From positions 1 through 7,971 of the forward strand of contig USJY01000052.1 of the NCBI GenBank assembly GCA_900555065.1: 7,971 bases of DNA, in the 5' to 3' direction. The position numbers were made by a program, and so were the translations under genes. The notes beneath the pieces were generated by a model. The model was not told where the DNA came from and searched no databases. It worked only from the letters and a program-made list of their open reading frames with translations. Of this stretch, positions 1 through 5,012 are shown one piece after another; the stretch's first letter is position 1; each line of letters starts with the position of its first letter. The stretch is from an uncultured Eubacteriales bacterium. GTDB taxonomy: Bacteria; Bacillota; Clostridia; Oscillospirales; UMGS1783.

Positions 1-99
1 GCGTTCTCCACCATCACCGAGCTGTTGGCCTTCGCGAAGCGTTCCGGCGGCATCACCAAGTCCGGCACGGGCTACTTCGACGGGCTTTTCGAACGTTGA
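1..99 (+). CDS. C-terminal end of an unrecognised protein (5' end outside window)
   Basis: Only the last 32 codons are present, open from base 1 in frame 1 and ending at TGA 97-99. The tail reads as an ordinary mixed helix/loop sequence ending in SGTGYFDGLFER. I do not recognise the family from this fragment. The stop overlaps the ATG of the following HAD phosphatase (TGATG, one shared base), the usual arrangement for translationally coupled genes. The frame is therefore very likely real, and the gene is probably co-transcribed with the phosphatase. Function cannot be assigned without the upstream sequence. Confidence 0.75.
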   Translation, partial: AFSTITELLAFAKRSGGITKSGTGYFDGLFER

Positions 100-764
100 T
101 GGCGCAGGACATCCAGGGCGTCCTGTTCGATCTGGACGGCACCATCATCGATTCCATGGCGGGCATTACGCACGCCTATCAGTATGCGCTTGCCCATTTC
201 GGCGTCAGGGTGGAAGACCCCGCCGCGCTCGCGCGTTTTGTCGGTCCGTCGCTGTACCACACCTTTGCGGACGAGTACCGGTTCCAGGGAGCGGATCTTC
301 AGACGGCCGTGGCGAAATACCGGGAATATTTTTCAGAAAAAGGCGTGTTTGAGCATACGCTCTATCCCGGCATGGCCGCGCTGATCCGGCATTTGTCTGA
401 ACAGGGCCGAACCCTTGCTGTCGCCTCGTGCAAGGTGGCCGTATACACCAATCAGATTCTGGATCAGTACGGCCTTTTGGACTGTTTTGCCTTTGTCGGC
501 GGCAGTGAAATGGACGGCCGCCGCTCGGACAAGGCCGAGATCATCCGCCATGTGCTGGCCGGGCTCGGTTCGCCCGCGCCGGACACCGCCGTCATGGTCG
601 GCGACCGCGCCGAGGATGTGGCCGGTGCGCGCGCCGCGGGGATCGACGGCGTCGGCGTCCTGTACGGCTTCGGCGGCCGCGCGGAACTGGACGCCGCCGG
701 CGCGACCGCACTGGTTGCAGACGTCCCCGCCCTCGCGTCGTTGCTCGGCGCGTCTATATCATAA
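99..764 (+). CDS. HAD-family hydrolase, phosphoglycolate phosphatase-like
   Basis: A 221-residue haloacid dehalogenase (HAD) superfamily phosphatase, probably cytoplasmic and Mg-dependent. All four HAD motifs are visible. Motif I is FDLDGT, with nucleophile Asp11 and acid/base Asp13. Motif II is Ser110 in VASCK. Motif III is Lys145 in SDKAEII. Motif IV is MVGDRAED, with Asp169 and Asp173. The residues between motifs I and II form the small helical cap of the Gph/PGMB-like (HAD-IA) type, and the length is normal for that group. ATG 99 is chosen because it overlaps the upstream stop (TGATG); a TTG at 96 is in frame but less likely. The stop at 762-764 lies inside the ribosome binding site of the next gene. 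Family membership is certain from the motifs. The substrate is inferred: 2-phosphoglycolate is the default annotation, but related enzymes act on other sugar or nucleoside phosphates. Confidence 0.9.
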   Translation: MAQDIQGVLFDLDGTIIDSMAGITHAYQYALAHFGVRVEDPAALARFVGPSLYHTFADEYRFQGADLQTAVAKYREYFSEKGVFEHTLYPGMAALIRHLSEQGRTLAVASCKVAVYTNQILDQYGLLDCFAFVGGSEMDGRRSDKAEIIRHVLAGLGSPAPDTAVMVGDRAEDVAGARAAGIDGVGVLYGFGGRAELDAAGATALVADVPALASLLGASIS

Positions 765-775
765 GGAGGAATAGA

Positions 776-901
776 ATGAAAAACCAGAACTGTCCATGCA
801 AGAACACCGCCTGCGCGCGGCACGGCGACTGCGCCGCCTGTAAGTCCTACCATGCAAAGGCGGGCGGGAAGACGACCTGCCAGCGCACGCAGGGGAAATA
901 A
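776..901 (+). CDS. Small cysteine-rich protein, 41 residues
   Basis: A short open frame from ATG 776 to TAA 899-901 with an excellent ribosome binding site, AAGGAGGA at 763-770, overlapping the stop of the HAD gene. The protein has six cysteines in 41 residues (6, 8, 13, 19, 22 and 35) and three histidine/cysteine-flanked segments: CPCKNTAC, RHGDCAAC and KSYH. The pattern C-x-C-x4-C-x5-C-x2-C-x3-H resembles a small metal-binding (zinc or iron) knuckle. There is no signal peptide or membrane segment, so it should be cytoplasmic, and it is basic overall. I recall similar tiny Cys-rich proteins in clostridial genomes but cannot name a family or function. The strong ribosome binding site and tight packing between the phosphatase and the isomerase argue that it is real and co-transcribed. 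Confidence 0.75.
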   Translation: MKNQNCPCKNTACARHGDCAACKSYHAKAGGKTTCQRTQGK

Positions 902-923
902 GCGCGTTCAATATGATTGAATG

Positions 924-932
924 AAAAGAGGT
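924..932 (+). promoter_or_regulatory. Ribosome binding site that sets the cyclophilin start
   Basis: AAAAGAGGT lies 7 bases (counted from the last G) before ATG 939. Two other in-frame ATGs, at 921 and 933, sit before or on top of this motif. The 921 ATG has no purine-rich sequence upstream, so 939 is the best-supported start. Confidence 0.55.
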
Positions 933-938
933 ATGGGT

Positions 939-1504
939 ATGTACCAGTTTGAACAGCAGGAAACCCTTGTCCTGCACACGTCGATGGGGGATATCGGCAT
1001 CGCCCTGTTCCCCGAAATCGCAGTCAAGGCGTCGGAAAACTTTCTCGGCCACGCAAAGAACGGCTATTACGACGGGCTGACCTTTCACCGCGTCATCCAG
1101 GGTTTTATGATCCAGGGCGGCGACCCGGAGGGGACCGGCCGGGGCGGCGAGAGCATATGGGGCCGGCCCTTCGCGGATGAGTTCGACCGTTGCCTGCACC
1201 ACTACTGCGGCGCGCTCGCCATGGCGAATTCCGGGCCCAACACCAACGGCAGCCAGTTTTTTATCGTCACCGCCGACAGCGTCGATCCCGGCCTGCTGGC
1301 CCCGAAGCGCAGTGGCCCGCCGACGTAATCGCGCAGTATGAGGCGGCGGGCGGCACGCCCTGGCTTGATTTCCGTCACACAGTGTTCGGCCAGGTGGTGC
1401 GCGGCCTGGACGTCGCGATGAAGATCGCGGCGGTGGAAAAGGACGCGCGCGACATGCCGCTCACGCCAGTACGCATAGAGAGCGTAGAGATCCTCGCGCG
1501 CTAG
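939..1504 (+). pseudogene. Cyclophilin-type peptidyl-prolyl cis-trans isomerase, frameshifted
   Basis: Encodes a PpiB-like cyclophilin that catalyses proline cis-trans isomerisation; no signal peptide is seen, so it is probably cytoplasmic. The first part, 939 to about 1298, carries the signature [15 protein letters not shown] (from about 1083), and [16 protein letters not shown] follows. After VDPGLLA the frame runs into TAA 1326-1328. The missing C-terminal part, including WPADVIAQY and WLDFRHTVFGQVVRGLDV, continues in the -1 frame from TGG 1313 to TAG 1502-1504. The change fits a one-base deletion, or a larger loss not divisible by three, between about 1299 and 1313. No slippery heptamer is present, so programmed frameshifting is unlikely. 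The downstream half keeps family residues without further stops, so the break is either recent or a sequencing/assembly error. It sits 37 bases after the Cys-rich gene and probably shares its transcript. Confidence 0.88.
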
Positions 1505-1507
1505 TGT

Positions 1508-2152
1508 TCATGCGAACAGTTTGGAGACGGCGAGCGCAATCAGCAGCAGCCCGCTCAGCCAGGACAGGTCCAGCCTGGTCTGGCGGGCGATTCTGCGTCC
1601 GATCCGACAGCCGGCCACAATGCATAGAACATTCATTGCAAGGGAAAGGCCGGTCAGCAGCAGCGGGTTCGCTTCCGCCATGCCGGTTCCGAAGCCCGCT
1701 GCAACGCTGTCGAAGGAAAGCGCGACGGCAAGCATGACGGATTCGCGCGCTGAAAGCACCTTTGAACCGTCCCGGTCCGCTTCCTCCGGCTCGGCGAATA
1801 CCCGCAGCAGAAATCCGAGATGGAAGGCTCTGAATCGGATATCCTTCTGGAATCCGCTGTGTCTGGTTATGAAGTTTTTAATGGCGCTTTCAAATATTTT
1901 GGAAGCGCCCAGCCCCGAAAGCAGCGCAAAGCAGACGGCGGCAGTCAGGCTGTAGGGCATATAGCCGCCGATCCAGTCCCCCAGGTACAGCGCCGCGCCC
2001 AAAAACGCGCTGCAAATGGCGCTGATGAGCAGGGTGGAGGAAACGGGGATGGCGATTCTTTTTGCGCCGTAGGCGAACCCCGTGACAAGCGCGTCGACGG
2101 ACAGCGCGAAGACGATCGCGAACGCTTCCAGCAGCGAATACAGTATCTGCAA
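1508..2152 (-). CDS. ytaF: YtaF-type sporulation membrane protein (MntP/DUF204 superfamily)
   Basis: A 214-residue polytopic membrane protein with about six hydrophobic segments arranged as two repeats. Each repeat carries the superfamily motif with a membrane Asp: ALSVDALVTGFAYGAK (Asp20) and ALSFDSVAAGFGTGM (Asp148). Between the repeats is the hydrophilic segment EPEEADRDGSKVLSARES (about 121-138), which matches the EADxDxSG-like linker I associate with YtaF rather than the shorter loop of the manganese exporter MntP. YtaF is linked to sporulation in Bacillus, but its transport activity is not settled; a divalent-metal role is inference from MntP. The start is TTG 2152, since no ATG is in frame nearby, and AAAGGGG (2161-2167) sits 8 bases upstream. 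The gene converges on the cyclophilin with a 3-base gap. Upstream lies a region that could fold on this strand (2180-2274). Confidence 0.85.
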   Translation of the reverse strand: MQILYSLLEAFAIVFALSVDALVTGFAYGAKRIAIPVSSTLLISAICSAFLGAALYLGDWIGGYMPYSLTAAVCFALLSGLGASKIFESAIKNFITRHSGFQKDIRFRAFHLGFLLRVFAEPEEADRDGSKVLSARESVMLAVALSFDSVAAGFGTGMAEANPLLLTGLSLAMNVLCIVAGCRIGRRIARQTRLDLSWLSGLLLIALAVSKLFA

Positions 2153-2160
2153 TCCAAAAA

Positions 2161-2167
2161 CCCCTTT
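2161..2167 (-). promoter_or_regulatory. Ribosome binding site supporting the TTG start of the YtaF gene
   Basis: Read on the minus strand, AAAGGGG lies 8 bases before TTG 2152. It is followed by GGTTTTTGG and preceded by AACCATACC, which could pair with it, so partial sequestration of the site is conceivable. That last point is inference. Confidence 0.5.
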
Positions 2168-2179
2168 GCCGGTATGGTT

Positions 2180-2274
2180 AAACCGCTGCTATTATCCTAT
2201 TCTGAAAACTCGCCGGCGTGCCTGGTCGAAACCTGTGCAGCCTGCGCGTACGGCCGCGCAAAAACCAGCGGTTT
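2180..2274 (-). other. Possible structured leader RNA upstream of the YtaF gene
   Basis: A perfect 9-bp inverted repeat, AAACCGCTG (2180-2188) with CAGCGGTTT (2266-2274), encloses 77 bases. Two further hairpins lie inside. One is TGCGCG/CGCGCA with a 6-base loop (2243-2260). The other is an imperfect stem on the minus strand capped by GGT-TTCG-ACC (about 2220-2240). Nested stems inside a closing helix, just upstream of the ribosome binding site, resemble a riboswitch or other cis-acting RNA. I could not match it to the conserved cores I know (yybP-ykoY manganese, TPP, cobalamin, SAM, FMN, fluoride, c-di-GMP). No convincing minus-strand promoter was found before it, so strand and function remain inference. 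Confidence 0.3.
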
Positions 2275-2368
2275 CACGGTAAAAAAATCCATTTCAGCCG
2301 AAAAATAGCACATTGGATGAAAGTGGATTGGTACAATAAAAACTCTTGCGGACTTATGAACGATTTGC

Positions 2369-2397
2369 TTTACAGTTCTTTTTTTTTCAGGTATTAT
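2369..2397 (+). promoter_or_regulatory. Sigma-A-type promoter for the hydrogenase operon
   Basis: The -35 box is TTTACA (2369-2374), followed by a 17-base spacer and a -10 box TATTAT (2392-2397). An overlapping TATAAT at 2395-2400 would give a 20-base spacer. The spacer contains nine consecutive T residues (2379-2387). Transcription would start near 2403-2408, giving a leader of about 215 bases before ATG 2620. A weaker extended -10 (TGGTACAAT, 2329-2337) upstream lacks a good -35. No Rex-like TTGTTAA inverted repeat was seen. Confidence 0.6.
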
Positions 2398-2400
2398 AAT

Positions 2401-2556
2401 GGTGCCGGAAGCGAGAAAAACGAATTCTCCGGCGCTGAAGTCATATTTTATTTCCAGTAACAGGACAGAAAAAATTTCGTTGGCGGGTACTGTATTTTCA
2501 CAGTGCAGGCGCGGGGGAATGCGCCAGGTCAGCGGATTTTTTCGAGTCTTGCTGCC
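2401..2556 (+). other. Hairpin-rich 5' leader of the hydrogenase mRNA
   Basis: Four stem-loops lie between the predicted transcription start and the coding region. H1 is GGTGCCGGA/TCCGGCGCT (2401-2409 with 2428-2436, two G-U pairs). H2 is GTACTGT/ACAGTGC (2487-2493 with 2500-2506). H3 is GGCGC/GCGCC (2508-2512 with 2521-2525). H4 is GGTCAGC/GCTGCC with one bulge (2527-2533 with 2551-2556). H2, H3 and H4 follow one another with single-base gaps. CGCTGA (2433-2438) can instead pair with TCAGCG (2529-2534), which would disrupt H1 and H4 and leave the run of six T at 2537-2542 right after the helix. These pairings are seen in the sequence; a regulatory switch is inference. Confidence 0.35.
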
Positions 2557-2619
2557 AAAACAAGTATAGGGAAAGATTGTATGGTTTCTATGGGGCAACG
2601 TTGAGATAGGAGGTAAAAA

Positions 2620-3120
2620 ATGAGCAATCAAGAAGCAAACTGCACCTGCAACTGCGCAGTACATGAGCAGGACAAAAAGGCGCTGCTGGCCAAAGTCATC
2701 GAGTCGTATCGGGACAAAGAAGGCAGCCTGATTATGGTCCTGCACGCGGCGCAGGACCTGTACGGGTACCTGCCGGAGGATGTATTGAAGTACATAGCGG
2801 ATGAACTGGGACTGTCCTATTCATACGTTTCCGGCGTCGTATCGTTCTACTCGTTCTTCTCCACGGTGGAGCGCGGCAAGCACACCATCCGCGTGTGCAT
2901 GGGCACCGCCTGCTATGTCCGGGGCGGCAAGCTCGTGGTCGAGGCGCTGGAGGAAAAGCTCGGCGTGCCGGTCGGCGGCACGACCGACGACAAGAAGTTC
3001 ACGTTTGAAATCGCACGCTGTATCGGCGCCTGTGGGCTCGCCCCCGCCATCATGGTCGACGATACGGTCTATAAGTATGTCACGCCGAAAAATGTCGACG
3101 ACATTTTGGCGGAATATTGA
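2620..3120 (+). CDS. hndA: NAD(P)-linked [FeFe]-hydrogenase, NuoE-like [2Fe-2S] subunit
   Basis: A 166-residue subunit of the thioredoxin-like [2Fe-2S] ferredoxin family (NuoE / HndA / Thermotoga HydC). A helical N-terminal region (about 18-80, containing LPEDVLKYIADELG and VVSFYSFF) is followed by the thioredoxin-like fold. The cluster ligands are Cys93 and Cys98 (CMGTAC) plus Cys134 and Cys138 (CIGAC), with the usual C-x4-C and C-x3-C spacing. In the complex it relays electrons close to the NuoF-like FMN subunit. Start ATG 2620 follows a strong AGGAGGT at 2608-2614. It is the first gene of the hydrogenase operon; the next gene starts 17 bases after its stop. One oddity is three extra cysteines at residues 8, 10 and 12 (CTCNC), which are not part of the known cluster site. 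The Thermotoga naming would be hydC. Confidence 0.92.
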   Translation: MSNQEANCTCNCAVHEQDKKALLAKVIESYRDKEGSLIMVLHAAQDLYGYLPEDVLKYIADELGLSYSYVSGVVSFYSFFSTVERGKHTIRVCMGTACYVRGGKLVVEALEEKLGVPVGGTTDDKKFTFEIARCIGACGLAPAIMVDDTVYKYVTPKNVDDILAEY

Positions 3121-3137
3121 GTCGGGGGTGAAGAAAC

Positions 3138-4994
3138 ATGAGCGTAAAAGTCAACAGCATTGCGGATCTCGACGCGATCAAGAAGGCGTATCAGGAGCAG
3201 CTGGGCAAATATAAGCATCAGGTGCTCGTCTGCGCCGGCGCGGGCTGCGTGTCTTCCAACTGCTTCGCCGTACGCGACGCGGTGATCGACGAACTCGGCA
3301 AGCTCGGCATCGCCGAAGAGACCAAAGTATATGAGACGGGCTGCATGGGCACCTGCTCGGTCGGCCCCGTCATCCTGATCCTGCCCGAGCGCATTTTCTA
3401 TGTCAACCTTGACACGGAAAACGTGCGCGAAGTGCTGCGCGCGCATCTGGTAGAGGGCAAAATCCTTGAGAAGCACACGTTCTTTGACGTCGCGGAAAAC
3501 CGCCACATCCCCAAGATCGACGATATCAACTTTTTCCGTGATCAGGTCCGCATAGCGCTGCGCAACTGCGGCATAATAGAATACAGCAACATTGACAGCT
3601 ATATCGCCAACAACGGTTACTATGCCATTGCCAAGGCGCTCGGCTCCATGTCCAGCAAGGATGTTGTGGACGAAGTCAAGGCGTCCGGCCTGCGCGGCCG
3701 TGGCGGCGGCGGATTCCCGACCGGCGTAAAATGGGAAGCCGGCCACAACGCCAAAGGCGACAAGAAATTCATCGTCTGTAATGCCGACGAGGGCGACCCC
3801 GGCGCATTTATGGACAGAAGCATCATTGAAGGCGACCCGCACAACCTGATCGAGGGCATGATCCTCGGCGGCTATGCGACCGGCGCGAACCACGGCTATG
3901 TCTACATCCGCGCGGAGTACCCCATCGCGGTCGAGCGCCTGAGCGCTGCGATCGAAGAGGCGCGCGCATACGGCCTGCTCGGCCGGAAGCTGTTCGGCTC
4001 CGACTTCTATTTTGACCTGGAAATCCGTATCGGCGCGGGCGCGTTCGTCTGCGGCGAAGAGACCTCCCTCATGGCCTCCATCGAAGGCCAGCGCGGCGAG
4101 CCCCGCCAGAAGCCGCCCTTCCCGTTCCAGAGGGGCCTGTTCGGGTATCCCACCATCATCAACAATGTCGAGACGTTCGCAAACGTTCCCGCCATCGTCC
4201 TCAACGGCGCCGACTGGTTCGCAGCCGTGGGTACGGAGAAGGCGAAGGGCACCAAGGTCTTCGCCCTGGCAGGCGACATTGTAAACTCCGGCATTATCGA
4301 AGTTCCCATCGGCACGAAAATGAGCGACATTGTCTACCGCATCGGCGGCGGCCTGCCCGGCGGCAAGAAGTTTAAGGCGGCCCAGGTCGGCGGTCCGTCT
4401 GGCGGTTGTGTCACGGCAGAGAACATCGACGTACCGATGGACTATGATCCGCTGATCAAGCTCGGCGCCATGATGGGCTCCGGCGGCCTGATCGTCATGA
4501 ACGAAGACACCTGCATGGTCGATACCGCGCGTTTCTTCATGGACTTTATCCAGGACGAGAGCTGCGGTAAGTGCACGGCCTGCCGCGTCGGCACCAAGCG
4601 CATGCTGGAAGCGCTGCAGCGCATCACCCAGGGCAAGGGCAGCGCGGAGGACCTCGACATGCTCGAAGAGCTGGGCGGCATCATCAAGGATACCGCGATG
4701 TGCGGCCTCGGCCAGACGGCGCCCAACCCGGTCCTGTCCACGATGAAAAACTTCCGCGACGAGTACGAGGCCCATGTGTTCGACGGCAAATGTCCCGCCG
4801 GCGTCTGCACGGCTCTGGTCCAGTACCGTATCCTGGAGGACAAGTGCATCGGCTGTACCGCCTGTGCCCGCGCCTGCCCGGTGGAAGCCATCTCCGGCGT
4901 CGTGAAGCAGACTCATCACATCGACCCGGAAAAGTGCGTGAAGTGCGGATCCTGCATTGAAAAATGCAAATTCGGCGCAATCATTAAGGAATAA
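3138..4994 (+). CDS. hndC: NAD(P)-linked [FeFe]-hydrogenase, NuoF-like FMN/NAD-binding subunit
   Basis: A 618-residue flavin iron-sulfur subunit (NuoF / HndC / Thermotoga HydB) that oxidises or reduces NAD(P)H and is the proposed bifurcation site in related complexes. Domains in order: an N-terminal thioredoxin-like [2Fe-2S] domain (Cys32, Cys37, Cys69, Cys73); the FMN/NADH-binding fold (GLRGRGGGGFPTG from 184, then CNADEGDPGAF and the GAGAFVCGEETSL segment); an SLBB-like domain; and the helical [4Fe-4S] site SCGKCTAC (Cys476, 479, 482, plus Cys522). At the C-terminus is a two-[4Fe-4S] ferredoxin domain (Cys570, 573, 576, 580 and Cys600, 603, 606, 610). All ligands are intact. ATG 3138 is preceded by GGGGGTGA. 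This fused N-terminal domain corresponds to the separate HndB protein of four-gene hnd operons, consistent with no hndB gene here. The Thermotoga naming would be hydB. Confidence 0.94.
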   Translation: MSVKVNSIADLDAIKKAYQEQLGKYKHQVLVCAGAGCVSSNCFAVRDAVIDELGKLGIAEETKVYETGCMGTCSVGPVILILPERIFYVNLDTENVREVLRAHLVEGKILEKHTFFDVAENRHIPKIDDINFFRDQVRIALRNCGIIEYSNIDSYIANNGYYAIAKALGSMSSKDVVDEVKASGLRGRGGGGFPTGVKWEAGHNAKGDKKFIVCNADEGDPGAFMDRSIIEGDPHNLIEGMILGGYATGANHGYVYIRAEYPIAVERLSAAIEEARAYGLLGRKLFGSDFYFDLEIRIGAGAFVCGEETSLMASIEGQRGEPRQKPPFPFQRGLFGYPTIINNVETFANVPAIVLNGADWFAAVGTEKAKGTKVFALAGDIVNSGIIEVPIGTKMSDIVYRIGGGLPGGKKFKAAQVGGPSGGCVTAENIDVPMDYDPLIKLGAMMGSGGLIVMNEDTCMVDTARFFMDFIQDESCGKCTACRVGTKRMLEALQRITQGKGSAEDLDMLEELGGIIKDTAMCGLGQTAPNPVLSTMKNFRDEYEAHVFDGKCPAGVCTALVQYRILEDKCIGCTACARACPVEAISGVVKQTHHIDPEKCVKCGSCIEKCKFGAIIKE

Positions 4995-5012
4995 GAAAGG
5001 AGAACGCTGGAA

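Noticed and set aside
1290..1320. Programmed -1 frameshift in the cyclophilin gene
   Set aside because: No X-XXY-YYZ slippery heptamer is present at the junction, and cyclophilins are not known to use recoding. A mutation or a sequencing error is simpler.
2161..2280. Known manganese (yybP-ykoY) riboswitch upstream of the MntP-superfamily gene
   Set aside because: The expected conserved loop sequences of that riboswitch could not be found on either strand.
1504..2308. Plus-strand open frames antisense to the YtaF gene (77, 144 and 162 codons)
   Set aside because: They are low-complexity shadows of a clearly recognisable membrane protein on the other strand.
2197..2745. 182-codon minus-strand open frame over the divergent intergenic region
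   Set aside because: It overlaps the hydrogenase promoter and the start of the NuoE-like gene and shows no motif. The 2218-2460 plus-strand frame (80 codons) was rejected for the same lack of support.
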